DNA of 64,000 nt from Bremerella sp. JC817. Lineage in GTDB: Bacteria; Planctomycetota; Planctomycetia; Pirellulales; Pirellulaceae. The position numbers were made by a program, and so were the translations under genes. Positions 50,476-63,687 of this stretch are shown here, piece by piece; positions within the stretch are counted from its first letter, which is position 1, and the number at the start of each line of letters is the position of its first letter. Location of the stretch: NCBI RefSeq assembly GCF_040718835.1, contig NZ_JBFEFG010000280.1, positions 248,001 through 312,000 of the forward strand. The letters run 5' to 3'. The notes under the pieces are model-generated. The model was not told the origin of the DNA and searched no databases. It was given only the letters and a program-made list of their open reading frames with translations.

Positions 50476-51561
50476 TTACGACTCGATTTCGTACTCTTTC
50501 AGCTTCTTATGCAGCGTGTTGCGATTGATCCCCAATCGCGTCGCGGCCTTCGTTTGCACGTTGGCACAAGCCGACATCACCTGCACGATCAGCTCTTTTT
50601 CGACGCGATTCACAACGCGGTTATGCAGATCCTCGGCGTCCGTATCGGCGTCCTGCAAACCTTGCTGGACAACCTCGAAGGCCAACGTGTCGAAGTCCGC
50701 GACACCGCGTCCCAGGCTCATGGCCGAGCGGTTGTCGCCGGTCCGAATTTCAGGCGGCAATAGATCAAGCGTTAGTTCGTCACCTTCCGCCAGAACGACG
50801 GCTCGTTCGACATAGTTTTGCAGTTCACGCACGTTGCCCGGCCAGTTGTGATCTTGCAGGGCTTCCATCGCTTCGCGCTGGATGTGAACGACATGCCGAT
50901 CGTTGACTTCGCTGTAGACATTCAGGAAGTGAGCGACCAGTTCAGGGATGTCTTCGCGACGTTCGCGGAGGGGCGGGATACGAATCGGGACGACGTTTAG
51001 ACGCCAGTACAAGTCTTCGCGGAACTTGCCTTCACCCACCTCTTCCAGCAGCAAACGGTTACTCGCAGCGATCACGCGGGTATCGACACGAATCGTGGCG
51101 GTATCGCCGACGCGTTCGAACTCGCGTTCTTGCAGCACCCGCAGCAACTTCACTTGCAGGTGAAGCGATGTCGAGTTGATTTCGTCGAGGAAGATCGTAC
51201 CGCCGTGGGCTGCTTCAAAACGACCGGTTCGATTGCCAATGGCTCCGGTAAACGCGCCCCGTACGTGACCGAACAGTTCGCTCTCGAGCAGGCTTTCGCT
51301 CAACGCACCACAGTTCACCTTCACGAATGGTCCCGACGCACGGCCACTCAGACGGTGGACGGCCGAGGCGATCATTTCCTTACCGGTACCTGTTTCCCCA
51401 AGCAGCAGAACTGAAGCGTTGGTCTGGGCGACTTTCCTGGTAAGACGATAGACATCCCCCATCGCCTTACTCGAGCCGATCAGGCCCGGGATAGGTGGTT
51501 CGTAGCCCAGGGGTGAATAGTCCTGGGTGTAACTGGATGTCGTTTCGGAATACAGTCCCAT
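50476..51561 (-). CDS. Orphan sigma-54-dependent activator
   Basis: 361 residues from ATG 51561 (MGLYSETT). AAA+ enhancer-binding domain: Walker A GETGTGKE (55-62), the sigma-54 contact loop GAFTGA (102-107), Walker B GGTIFLDEI (120-128) and the arginine-finger region. A C-terminal Fis-type helix-turn-helix (ACANVQTKAATRLGINRNTL) completes it. Only about 30 residues precede the AAA+ domain, so there is no receiver, PAS or GAF sensor; activity must be set by expression or a partner. Followed by the EEP gene and preceded 7 bases away by a HEAT-protein gene. Confidence 0.93.
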   Translation of the reverse strand: MGLYSETTSSYTQDYSPLGYEPPIPGLIGSSKAMGDVYRLTRKVAQTNASVLLLGETGTGKEMIASAVHRLSGRASGPFVKVNCGALSESLLESELFGHVRGAFTGAIGNRTGRFEAAHGGTIFLDEINSTSLHLQVKLLRVLQEREFERVGDTATIRVDTRVIAASNRLLLEEVGEGKFREDLYWRLNVVPIRIPPLRERREDIPELVAHFLNVYSEVNDRHVVHIQREAMEALQDHNWPGNVRELQNYVERAVVLAEGDELTLDLLPPEIRTGDNRSAMSLGRGVADFDTLAFEVVQQGLQDADTDAEDLHNRVVNRVEKELIVQVMSACANVQTKAATRLGINRNTLHKKLKEYEIES

Positions 51562-51568
51562 TGCTAAC

Positions 51569-53773
51569 CTACGGGCCGATCTTGGCCGGTTGGTCGAAAC
51601 GAACGTCTTGGGTCGGCGCCTCGATGATGTCCAGAATTTGTCCCAGGACGGCCTGCGTGTCGGAGTCCAATTTCTCCGAAGCATTGTATCGGTCGTACTG
51701 AGTGATAATCTGATCTTTCGACAACAAAATACCTCGTCGCGAAATCGCGTCTTTCAACGCTTCGACCGAGGCCTGACGAATCGCGAGGGGATGGAACGGG
51801 TCGCTGGCGTAGTCAATCAAAGCGACCTGGGCGGCTGGCGTCGCCAACTTGCCCAACAGCTTTGCCACGTCCAAAGCGACGCTGTCGTCGACCAAACGAC
51901 GAATGGCGATCTCTTCCAGTTTAAGGAAGTTGTAGTAGTTGTAATCTTCTTCCGCGTCGAGCATTCGCGTGATCTGCGAAACGGCAAACTCGGCGTCGGC
52001 TTCCCGTTCTTCCGCCGAAACGAGCAAGCGTCCCTGCGAACGATAAAGATGCTGCAGCTGGAAGATGAAGCCCTCGGTATCGTTCGGGCGAATCATCACA
52101 TGCGTCAGCGGATCGTTTTCGGTACGGGTTTCGAATTGGCTGACCTCTTCGATCGGCGAGATCAAACCGATCGGAAGATCGCCGGTTCGACGATCCTTTC
52201 GCAGGACCTGAACGGTTTCCATCACCGAAGGACGTGCCAGCGGTTTGCTGATGAAAATGGCTTCGACATCTGGCGACGAGTAGGCCGCTTTGAAGAGCTC
52301 GGCACCACCGGCGGTGACCAGTGGTTCCAGTCGCAGCTCTGCCAATAGCGAACCCATTTCCTGGGCACGTTGCTGCTGCAGCTCACCGATCACGATCAAT
52401 CGCTTGCCTTGCGAGTTCGCCATAAAGCCCAGTGCGTCGAGCAACTCGGCCGAGCCGGCATACGGCGTCTTCGGATCGATCTCAAGGATCGCCTTCGCGG
52501 CAGCGCGACGCACGCGATAGACGGGCGACTGGAGGGCTCGCGCCAGTTGACTCAGATTACCATCGACTGCCAGCAGCAGATCCGCATTCTTGGTTGCGCC
52601 CAGCTGTTCGCAGGCAATCACCGAGGCATGAGCATACTTGCGGCCTTCGAGCGAACGCTTGAGCGCGGCCTCGACCACTTCGATGCCGTGGGCGGCGACC
52701 AACTGCTTCAGCAACTCGTCTGATTCTTCCAGCACCCCAATCCGCTGCATCTCGGCCAAGGTGCTCAGCATTTGAACTTCAGGGTTCTCACCGTCGATCG
52801 CATACAGATCGTGTAAGAGCTGACCTGCGACGACCACGTTGGCATCGGTCGCCGGCAGTTGATGGACTTCAACCTGCTTGGAGTCAGGGTTCCAACTCCA
52901 AAGATCGACCTCACCTTCCGCGTTGAGCGGGAACATCGGGGCGCCGTCGAGATAAGCGTTGACTCGCTTGGCCAGATAGGCCTTCGCTTCGGCCGTATCG
53001 GGTCGGTGGGCGACCACGTCGTCGAGATACAAACCGATCGCTTCTTTCAACTCGGCGTTGTCAGTCGTCACGAAGCTGCCCACGAGGAACGGCATCGCGG
53101 ACTTCAATTGCATCTGACGAGCAACGTCGGCCAACTCGGCGACCAGGTGCGGGTCGTCACTATCAACCGCCGCCAACACTGGAGGATGCATGACCTGACC
53201 GAAGTGGACGAGAACCTTCTTGACCGCTGGGTATTCTGCTTCGCGGGCAGGATCGGCCAACACTGCGAACAAGGGATTCGCGGCAGCGGTACCCGCATCG
53301 ATCAATTGACGAGCCGCCTTCGACTTCGCCGTGATATCGGAACTGGCCAACTGATCGACCGCCGTCTTGAGACGCGTTGGATCGTGCAGATAGGCCTGCA
53401 ATTTATCGAGCAACAGCGTCGAAGCCTTGCCACCTTCCGGTTGAATGGTATCGAGCGTTTGCAATCGCACGAACTGAGCACTGCCGAGCTTGCGCTGGGC
53501 AGCCCAGACTTCTTCACCGGTGGGATCGTTGTCGATCAGCTTTTGCAGATACGCCTTACTCAGATCGGTTCGATCAAGATCGGCGGTCACGAGAGCCGCT
53601 CGGACCAGATCGGCAACGGTTGTCGGGTTCGACTCTTTAATTGCTTGGATGGCCGCCGTATCGACCGGAGGCTGTGCCGCGGGCTGTTCCGTCTGCTGAG
53701 CTGCCCCATCGCGCACGATGGACAATCCCAGTAGGGCCGCAAGAATCAAAGCAATCTGGAAGAAACGTTGCAT
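51569..53773 (-). CDS. Secreted HEAT-repeat protein with a receiver-like insert
   Basis: 734 residues with a signal peptide (about 1-25, ending DGAAQQ). Most of the chain is helical HEAT-like repeats (AKAYLAKRVNAYL, VRRAAAKAILEID, IRQASVEALKDAI). Around residues 452-570, alternating strands and helices (RLIVIGEL, then an amphipathic helix, VEAIFIS, VLRKDRRTGDLPIGLIS) resemble a CheY-like receiver fold, but the phospho-acceptor position is Ser (IFIS), so it cannot be phosphorylated normally. Export suggests a structural use. Just upstream of the sigma-54 activator on the same strand. Confidence 0.78.
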   Translation of the reverse strand: MQRFFQIALILAALLGLSIVRDGAAQQTEQPAAQPPVDTAAIQAIKESNPTTVADLVRAALVTADLDRTDLSKAYLQKLIDNDPTGEEVWAAQRKLGSAQFVRLQTLDTIQPEGGKASTLLLDKLQAYLHDPTRLKTAVDQLASSDITAKSKAARQLIDAGTAAANPLFAVLADPAREAEYPAVKKVLVHFGQVMHPPVLAAVDSDDPHLVAELADVARQMQLKSAMPFLVGSFVTTDNAELKEAIGLYLDDVVAHRPDTAEAKAYLAKRVNAYLDGAPMFPLNAEGEVDLWSWNPDSKQVEVHQLPATDANVVVAGQLLHDLYAIDGENPEVQMLSTLAEMQRIGVLEESDELLKQLVAAHGIEVVEAALKRSLEGRKYAHASVIACEQLGATKNADLLLAVDGNLSQLARALQSPVYRVRRAAAKAILEIDPKTPYAGSAELLDALGFMANSQGKRLIVIGELQQQRAQEMGSLLAELRLEPLVTAGGAELFKAAYSSPDVEAIFISKPLARPSVMETVQVLRKDRRTGDLPIGLISPIEEVSQFETRTENDPLTHVMIRPNDTEGFIFQLQHLYRSQGRLLVSAEEREADAEFAVSQITRMLDAEEDYNYYNFLKLEEIAIRRLVDDSVALDVAKLLGKLATPAAQVALIDYASDPFHPLAIRQASVEALKDAISRRGILLSKDQIITQYDRYNASEKLDSDTQAVLGQILDIIEAPTQDVRFDQPAKIGP

Positions 53774-53851
53774 CTGAGTTTTCGCAAGGTTAGTAGGATG
53801 GCATCTCGACTAAAAATGCCTGGTCCTTGGCACGGGAAAAGTCCTGAGCGG

Positions 53852-55240
53852 TCAGCTCAATTCTAATTGCTCCTTCCAGCGAACCACTTGCTTTTTCACT
53901 TCGCCGGGGGAAGTCGAGCCGTAGCTACGGAATGCAGCGACCGCTTTGGCGACCCCCAAGACGTCATAAACAGATTTATCGAGCGATTCGTTAACAGCCG
54001 TAAATTCATCCAACGGCAAATCAGCCAAACGGCAACCTTTGTCCATCGCGGTGGCGACCAGACTTCCAATCTGATGATGGGCGGTCCGCTGGGGGGTTCC
54101 TTTGCCGATCAAGTACTCCATCAACGTGGTCGCATCAAGGAAGCCATCTTCCAGACGCGAGTTGATCGATTCGACATTCAACTGGGCCCCTTCGACAATC
54201 GAAGCCGCCAGGTCGAGCGATCGATGGACGGTGTCGACCGAATCGAACAGCCGTTCTTTGTCTTCTTGCAGGTCGCGGTTGTAAGCCAGTGGCAGACCTT
54301 TGATCAGAACCAGCAAGGCCTGCAGGTTCCCAATCACGCGGGCCGACTTGCCACGAATCAATTCACAGACATCCGGATTGATCTTCTGCGGCATGATCGA
54401 ACTGCCGGTGCAGAATTGCTGCGGAATCTTGATGAACTTGAATTCGACACTGGACCACAAAACCCATTCATCGGCCCAAACACTCAAGTGCTCCGCGATC
54501 ATTGTCAGGCAGAACGCATATTCCACCAGAAAATCACGGTCACTCGAAACGTCGATACTGTTCGCCGCCACCGCTTCAAACTCGAGACGGCGTGCGACAT
54601 TGTCGCGATCGATCGGAATCGTTGTCCCCGCCAGGGCAGCGGTGCCCAAGCTGCAGACATTCACACGACGCCGACAATCGGCCAGGCGTTCGCGGTCACG
54701 CTGAAACTTCTCGGTATAAGCCAGCCAATAGTGAGGTGCCAAAACCGGCTGGGCTCGCTGCATGTGCGTATAAGCAGGCAGGATCACGTCCATGTCGGCT
54801 TCGCATCGCCCGACAAATGCCTTCTGCAAACCTTCCAGCAGCTTGTCGGTCTGGTCGATCGCATCGCGAACCCAGAGCCGGGCATCGGTCGAAACCTGAT
54901 CGTTTCGGCTTCGTCCGGTATGCAATTTACGCCCCACGTCACCCAAACGAGCGACCAGAGCGCTTTCGATGTTCATGTGGACATCTTCCAGTTTCTCGTC
55001 GAACTGGAACTCGCCATTTTCGATCTCGCCCTTAATTAGCGCCAGGGCGGTAGTAATTTGAGTTGCCTCGTCTTGAGTCAACACACCGACATCGGCCAGC
55101 ATTTCTGCGTGCGCAATCGATCCACGGATGTCCTGGGCGTACAGCCGGTGGTCGAAGCTGATGCTTTCGGTGAACTTTTCGACCCGAGCGTCGACTGCGG
55201 AGCTAAAAACGCCGCTTTGAGAGGGGCTGTTCCGGGACAA
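53852..55240 (-). CDS. argH: Argininosuccinate lyase
   Basis: 462 residues from TTG 55240, preferred because GAGG lies 5 bases upstream; TTG 55261 has no ribosome site. Splits argininosuccinate to arginine and fumarate, the last arginine step. Motifs: [47 protein letters not shown] and the flexible catalytic loop [12 protein letters not shown] with its Ser. Full length. Divergent from carB, 513 bases away. Confidence 0.95.
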   Translation of the reverse strand: MSRNSPSQSGVFSSAVDARVEKFTESISFDHRLYAQDIRGSIAHAEMLADVGVLTQDEATQITTALALIKGEIENGEFQFDEKLEDVHMNIESALVARLGDVGRKLHTGRSRNDQVSTDARLWVRDAIDQTDKLLEGLQKAFVGRCEADMDVILPAYTHMQRAQPVLAPHYWLAYTEKFQRDRERLADCRRRVNVCSLGTAALAGTTIPIDRDNVARRLEFEAVAANSIDVSSDRDFLVEYAFCLTMIAEHLSVWADEWVLWSSVEFKFIKIPQQFCTGSSIMPQKINPDVCELIRGKSARVIGNLQALLVLIKGLPLAYNRDLQEDKERLFDSVDTVHRSLDLAASIVEGAQLNVESINSRLEDGFLDATTLMEYLIGKGTPQRTAHHQIGSLVATAMDKGCRLADLPLDEFTAVNESLDKSVYDVLGVAKAVAAFRSYGSTSPGEVKKQVVRWKEQLELS

Positions 55241-55753
55241 GGGTGCCTCAGAATTATGCAAGGTTGGGAGTGCGGTCAGAACCGTAAAACACTTTAAATG
55301 CTAAGTGGATCGGTGTGGACTGTCAACGCGCCAGACTAGCAGCTGCGCAGTAATTAAGCATTGAACGGAAGTTATTAACGGGCATTGATTGATACAGCCG
55401 GAATGATGCGCGCAATCGACCAGCAGCCGGTCAGTTCTGGGGCCTCCCGCCTAAAGAGCGCGCCGCGGAGGCCTGGCAGAGAATTTTGAGGTTTCTTTAC
55501 CAGTTTCGCCAAACGCCTTGCTTTGGCCACCTTCGCTTGGCATTTCTAGTTTCGCACTCCTGTTTTTCTGCCTCAATGGATTGCGGTTTCTCCGCAGCAT
55601 CCGAGATTCCATCCCTTTTGGAAGCTTTCTGCCCCTTGTTATCGCTTCGAACGTGGGGTTAAATTGGTGGGATTTTGCACCTTGATCCGACGCAGACAAG
55701 GGTAGAAATACGCCTGTGCTGCCCCTTAACTTAAGCTAAGGACTGAGCCCCCA
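55241..55753. other. 513-base divergent region between argH and carB
   Basis: It contains the argH promoter at 55298-55326. The right half (55400-55740) has no supported gene and no clear promoter for carB; AAGGA 12 bases before the GTG of carB is its ribosome site. No large inverted repeat is obvious. Confidence 0.5.
55298..55326 (-). promoter_or_regulatory. Sigma-70 promoter of argH
   Basis: Minus-strand TTGACA (55321-55326), a 17-base spacer and TAGCAT (55298-55303). Start predicted near 55291, about 50 bases before the argH start codon. Confidence 0.6.
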
Positions 55754-59029
<3,276 letters not shown>

Positions 59030-59069
59030 CGTTTGCTCACCAGCCTCACGCTGGACGAACTAAAAAACC

Positions 59070-59107
59070 AAATGGTCTGGCAGACACCATGCTGCCAGGC
59101 CATTTTT
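59070..59107. terminator. Bidirectional terminator between carB and ferredoxin
   Basis: AATGGTCTGGCAG pairs with CTGCCAGGCCATT (13 bp, one G-T pair), with T runs on the 3' side of both strands. It serves the convergent carB and ferredoxin genes. Confidence 0.85.
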
Positions 59108-59175
59108 GTTTGCCGGATCGTCCCTCTTTGAAGCCAATCGAGCCTCATAGGCCCAACTCTCTTCGACGACGTTTT

Positions 59176-59460
59176 CTAGTCACCCTCTTTTAATAGGGGG
59201 TTCTTCTTGATCACGATCGGCGGTTTTTCGAGTGCCATTGCGGCGTTCAGCTCGATAAAGTGTTGCCACTGTTCGGGCACATCTTCTTCGGGGAAGATCG
59301 CCTCCACAGGGCACTCCGGCTCGCAGGCCCCGCAGTCGATGCAGGTTTCTGGATCGATATAGAGCATCGTTTCCCCTTCCCGAAAGCACTCGCAGGGGCA
59401 AACCGTCACACAGTCGGTATATTTGCAGCCGTCGCACGGAGAGGTAACCACGAACGCCAT
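59176..59460 (-). CDS. Ferredoxin, FdxA-like 7Fe type
   Basis: 94 residues from ATG 59460 with AAGGAAGG upstream; the frame continues upstream but without coding character. Cys layout CDGCKYTDCVTVCPCECF and CIDCGACEPECPVEAI gives two cubane sites, one probably 3Fe-4S as in FdxA ferredoxins. Small soluble electron carrier. The redox partner is not evident; flavodoxin at 2.1 kb could replace it under iron limitation. Confidence 0.93.
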   Translation of the reverse strand: MAFVVTSPCDGCKYTDCVTVCPCECFREGETMLYIDPETCIDCGACEPECPVEAIFPEEDVPEQWQHFIELNAAMALEKPPIVIKKNPLLKEGD

Positions 59461-59585
59461 CAGAACCTTCCTTTCTCTTGGGTGTCTACAATTCAGGAAG
59501 CCAAATGACTTCCCTGGATGTAGGTACATTCCGATTCCCTCGCTCTGCGGCCACGCCAAGGGAACTTTTTTGAAAGAATCCGTTC

Positions 59586-61025
59586 GTGCCTTCGCTCCGT
59601 AGCTTCGACCAACTGAACTCAATCGAGCTCCTGAACCTGTTAGAAAATCAGGTCGCTGGGGCCTCGAGCGAGATCTTTCGTCGCTACTGGCCCAGGCTTC
59701 TGCCATTGATTCGCCAGAACCTGTCGGCTCAACTGCGGCAGCGTGTCGATGCGGAAGACGTAGCTCAGTCGTCTCTGCGAAGCTTCTTCGTCCGGGCCCG
59801 CGACCGGCAATTTCGCCTTGACCACGGAGGAGATCTTTGGCGACTGCTGGCTGCCATCTCCGTGAACAAAGCGAGAAAGCAAGCACAAAAGCATACCGCC
59901 GCGAAACGCAGCATCATGCAAGAAGTGATCGCGAATCCAACGGAGTTGCCACGACATTTCAGCGAAGCGGTGACACCAAGCCAAGCGATCGCCATCAAAG
60001 AGATTGTGGATCAGCAGCTGACGAAACTGCCGCCAGAACAGATTGATGTGCTGACGCGGTATCTTGCAGGCGAGTCGCTGGCCACCATCGCTCAGAGAAG
60101 TGACATACCACCCCGAACACTCCGCCGCTGGGTGCAACACTTTCGAGAATCGCTCGAGCATTCGTTGATCGATGTCGCTTTGCCCATTCAGCGACCGAGC
60201 ACCACGCTTGCCTGGGAAGACTACCTCTTGAAGCAGCACGTGGGCAGTGGTGGATTCGGCAAGGTTTATCGTGCGGTCGAAAAGAAGCGACAACGCACCG
60301 TCGCAATCAAGTCACTCCATAAACGACTGCAGCAAGACCAGATGGCTGTCGCGTCGTTTATTCAAGAGGCGAGACTGCTGGCCAAGATCCATCACCCAAA
60401 CGTTGTCGGCGTGCATGGCCTGGGACAATATCCTGGCGGTAGCTACTTTCTCGTTCTCGATTGGATCGATGGAGAAGACCTTCAACAGAAGTTGAACCGC
60501 GGTGAATCCCTCGAACTCGATGCCTTGCGTATTGTTCGCCAGGTCGCCATTGCAGTTCGCGCGGCACACCAGGCCCAGATCATTCATGCCGATTTGAAGC
60601 CGAGCAACGTGCTCGTATCTCGGAGCGGTGGGATTCACATCACTGACTTCGGATTGGCTACGCTCCGAAGCCAAGGCTCACACGCGATCTTACCGCGTGG
60701 CGGAACACTGGCTTATCTCGCACCAGAACAACTGGACGATGCCCCGCTCGACTTTCATGCCGACAATTATGGAATCGGTGGGCTGTTCTTCACGCTTCTG
60801 ACCGGAAGACCACCTCGCGTGGGTACCACCGCCGAGATCACTCAGCAACTAAAATCAGGCCAGCCTCTGACTTGGCCCAAGACGACCTATTCAGGCGAAA
60901 CCATTCCGCCGGACGTGCTTCGATTCCTGCAGACCTGCCTCGCGTTTGCTCCAGACGAACGGTTCGCGAGCGTTGATCAACTGCTGGCCGCCTTGGCGAA
61001 ACTATCGTGGCCAAAGTATTCCTGA
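59586..61025 (+). CDS. ECF sigma factor fused to a Ser/Thr protein kinase
   Basis: 479 residues, GTG start. Residues about 20-100 form the sigma-2 region (VDAEDVAQSSLRSFFVRARD) and about 135-195 the sigma-4 helix-turn-helix (LTRYLAGESLATIAQRS). Residues about 213-475 form a eukaryote-type kinase: glycine loop GSGGFGKVY (220-228), Lys242 in VAIK, His334-Ala-Asp336-Leu-Lys338 (the usual HRD Arg is Ala), Asn341, DFG 354-356 and APE 379-381. Catalytic residues are intact, so it is probably active but not an RD-type kinase. ECF-kinase fusions are known in planctomycetes. Targets unknown. Confidence 0.9.
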   Translation: MPSLRSFDQLNSIELLNLLENQVAGASSEIFRRYWPRLLPLIRQNLSAQLRQRVDAEDVAQSSLRSFFVRARDRQFRLDHGGDLWRLLAAISVNKARKQAQKHTAAKRSIMQEVIANPTELPRHFSEAVTPSQAIAIKEIVDQQLTKLPPEQIDVLTRYLAGESLATIAQRSDIPPRTLRRWVQHFRESLEHSLIDVALPIQRPSTTLAWEDYLLKQHVGSGGFGKVYRAVEKKRQRTVAIKSLHKRLQQDQMAVASFIQEARLLAKIHHPNVVGVHGLGQYPGGSYFLVLDWIDGEDLQQKLNRGESLELDALRIVRQVAIAVRAAHQAQIIHADLKPSNVLVSRSGGIHITDFGLATLRSQGSHAILPRGGTLAYLAPEQLDDAPLDFHADNYGIGGLFFTLLTGRPPRVGTTAEITQQLKSGQPLTWPKTTYSGETIPPDVLRFLQTCLAFAPDERFASVDQLLAALAKLSWPKYS

Positions 61026-61032
61026 GGCCTGC

Positions 61033-63483
61033 CTACTTCAGCGACGCTTCAAAGTCTTTCACTTTTTGTTCGACACCACGCTGAAAACCGGCAGGTTCGT
61101 TCTCGGCCATCTTCTTCATCTGCGGAAGGTATGGCTTGGCATCTGGACCGAACTTGATGATCGCGTCCAGAGCCGTGTGACGAACGAAGCTGTCATCGGA
61201 CATGAGTAGAGGTGCCATCGACGGCAAGGCAGCCTTGGAGGAGGGTGCCAACTTGCCAAGAGCCTCAAGCGTGGCTTGCCGGGCGTCTCCGTCGGCCAGA
61301 AGCTTTGGTGCCGCCTTGGCTAAAGCAGGCCCGGCCGACTTCATTTCGCCTAAGCCTTTGAGCACCCTGTAAGCGACCTCTGGTTGCTTGAGGGCGAACC
61401 CAACCAGCGGCTCTACCACCTGGTCTTCGACCGTCGGGCCCATCTTCAGTAAAGCATCCGCGGTGTAGTGCGTCGCTTCTGGCCCTTCGATCTGGGCGAT
61501 CACCAACTTGATGAGCGGGATCGACTTCGGGCCCAACTGCTGGATCGCTTCCATCAACGTCAGGTCGTCGTCTCCTTCTTCCAGTCGCTTCCGTAGTTCG
61601 GCGATGACTGGCTGGGCATCCACATTGTCCGGAGCGGCCAGGGTTGCGGCGGCTTTGACCGCTTCGGAATCCTCCACCTTCAACAGCGTCGCGATGCACA
61701 GCTCTGGTTCGCAGTTGATCTTGGCGACCGCCTTGATTGCTTCTCGGCTGACATAGTCATTCTCGGACTGGACCAGCTTCAGCAACTGAGGGATTGCGGG
61801 CTTGGCCTTCTGGCCCATCTGAGCCAATGCGTTCGCAGCCCAACGCTGGGCATAGACCTTTTCGTCTTCGGTTGCCTTGATCAACTCAGCGATGGCTTGA
61901 TCGGGACTGACAAGCTGATCGGCGTTGCTTTCCACCCAACGCATCGAGTCGATCCGGGTGCCTGAGAAATAAGCCCCGTTAATCGAAGCAAGCATGACCG
62001 GTTCCATCGGTTCGACAGGCATGCCCCAGTATCGCAAGACAAACATCGCGGCGGCACGAATGCCTGGCGCTAACATCTCGTCGGTGGCAATCACCTTGAT
62101 CGGAGCGACCAACGGCTCCCAGTTCTTCTTACCGTCAGAGTCCTCGCGAAGCTTGTCGACCCATTGCAGCGAGAGAACAGCAATCTCACGCTGGGCATCG
62201 GTCAGCTTCGCGTCGTTGATCGTGCTCAGAATTGCTGGCACCGAGTCGAGTTGCAACTGACGCAAACCGACGACCTGGATCGATTCGCTGCGGATTGCTT
62301 CATCGACCAGGGCCAGGTATACCGATTCTGCTTCGACCGGATACTTGGCCAGCGCCGTCGCCGCCGCTTGCCGAACGTCGCGATCGCCATCTTCGGCCAC
62401 CGATTTCTTTAAAGGATCGATCGCGATCGGAAACTTCGGATCGCAATTCCCCAGGGCTTCGGCCGCGCTGCGACGAAGCGAGTTCGTGTCGGAGTTCAAC
62501 AGACTATCGACCATCATTTTGACGATCTTCTCACTGGTCGGTCGTGCCTTGCCCAGGGCTTCCAGACAAACGCCGCGGAGGAACTCACTATCTGCGTTTT
62601 CGGTGACTGCGATCATTCGTTCGATCACTTCTGGCGAACACTTCGGCAAGAAGCCTGCTCCGCGGACCGCCATTTCGGCCAGACGATCTGGCTTGTCGCG
62701 CGACATGAGCATGATCAGTTCTTTTTCACAGCCAAGCCGTCCGAGCGTTTCGCAGGCGTAGTATTCCTGATCGTTCAGTGCGTCGAAGACAATCACCGGA
62801 ACGACTGGCAGCGATGCTTCGCCGATCTTGGCAAACGTTGAAATATCCATGCTGTAAAATAGGTCCTTTTCCTGCTGCATGAGCCTTAAATGTCGACGCG
62901 TCAGGTAAGGCACCGCAGGTGCAGCCTTCGGACCGAAGGCCTCAATGACGCTGGCAATCGCATGATTCGTTTCTTGATTGGTTTCGACGTCGAGTTGATT
63001 TACCAGTTCCCCCAAGGCAGCCTCGGCACCATCATCTCGCAAGTTGGAAAGCGATAACGCAGCACGCTCCCGAACTCCGGGATCTGGATCGGATAGCGCT
63101 GCCCGCAGAGCCAAGATCGCCAGCGGCTGCGACTTCTTGTCGACCAGCCAGATCGAATTGGCCGCTTCCTTGCGAACCTCGGCCTGAGGAAACCTCAGCA
63201 GCCCACGCCCGAGGGCTTTCACGGCATCCTTCGTTCCGAGGCTATCGTTGATCGCATTGATCAACTCGTCCGATTGCTTGGCGTTGGGGTCTTCTTTACC
63301 AGAGAACGCGGGCGGAGCCTTCGGGACGCCAGGGATAACCAGTGGAGGCAAATCGGCCAGCTTTTCGACCCACGCATCGTAGAAGCCTTCAGCCGTTGGA
63401 TCTTGCAGCACATCCGGCGACAGGGCATAGAGCGACGGCGAAGACAAGACGATGGCAATGAAGACGACGACCCAGCGAAGCAT
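61033..63483 (-). CDS. Long secreted HEAT-repeat protein
   Basis: 816 residues from ATG 63483 (MLRWVVVF); 25 open codons upstream look non-coding. Signal peptide about 1-21 (ending LYAL). The rest is an array of about 35-45 residue helical repeats with HEAT/PBS-lyase signatures (VRERAALSLSNLRDDGA, LRRSAAEALGNCDP, VRQAAATALAKYP, VRHTALDAIIKFGPDAKP). No enzyme motif. Probably a periplasmic scaffold. Convergent with the sigma-kinase gene 8 bases away. Confidence 0.85.
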   Translation of the reverse strand: MLRWVVVFIAIVLSSPSLYALSPDVLQDPTAEGFYDAWVEKLADLPPLVIPGVPKAPPAFSGKEDPNAKQSDELINAINDSLGTKDAVKALGRGLLRFPQAEVRKEAANSIWLVDKKSQPLAILALRAALSDPDPGVRERAALSLSNLRDDGAEAALGELVNQLDVETNQETNHAIASVIEAFGPKAAPAVPYLTRRHLRLMQQEKDLFYSMDISTFAKIGEASLPVVPVIVFDALNDQEYYACETLGRLGCEKELIMLMSRDKPDRLAEMAVRGAGFLPKCSPEVIERMIAVTENADSEFLRGVCLEALGKARPTSEKIVKMMVDSLLNSDTNSLRRSAAEALGNCDPKFPIAIDPLKKSVAEDGDRDVRQAAATALAKYPVEAESVYLALVDEAIRSESIQVVGLRQLQLDSVPAILSTINDAKLTDAQREIAVLSLQWVDKLREDSDGKKNWEPLVAPIKVIATDEMLAPGIRAAAMFVLRYWGMPVEPMEPVMLASINGAYFSGTRIDSMRWVESNADQLVSPDQAIAELIKATEDEKVYAQRWAANALAQMGQKAKPAIPQLLKLVQSENDYVSREAIKAVAKINCEPELCIATLLKVEDSEAVKAAATLAAPDNVDAQPVIAELRKRLEEGDDDLTLMEAIQQLGPKSIPLIKLVIAQIEGPEATHYTADALLKMGPTVEDQVVEPLVGFALKQPEVAYRVLKGLGEMKSAGPALAKAAPKLLADGDARQATLEALGKLAPSSKAALPSMAPLLMSDDSFVRHTALDAIIKFGPDAKPYLPQMKKMAENEPAGFQRGVEQKVKDFEASLK

Positions 63484-63687
63484 GGAACGGCCTGCGACTC
63501 TTTCGGGGAGGAAGGGTAGGATGCGGGTCAGTTTAAACAGGCGGCTTGCGCATCTCAAACAGTTTCCCGACTGGTTCGACTCACATCGCCAAAATGGCGA
63601 ACCTTTGTGGTAGTTTTGTTGTCCGGCCGGTTTCTACCGGCATCCATCTTTCCATTTCCGTTCGCCTGGTTACCCACGGAGTTCCCC

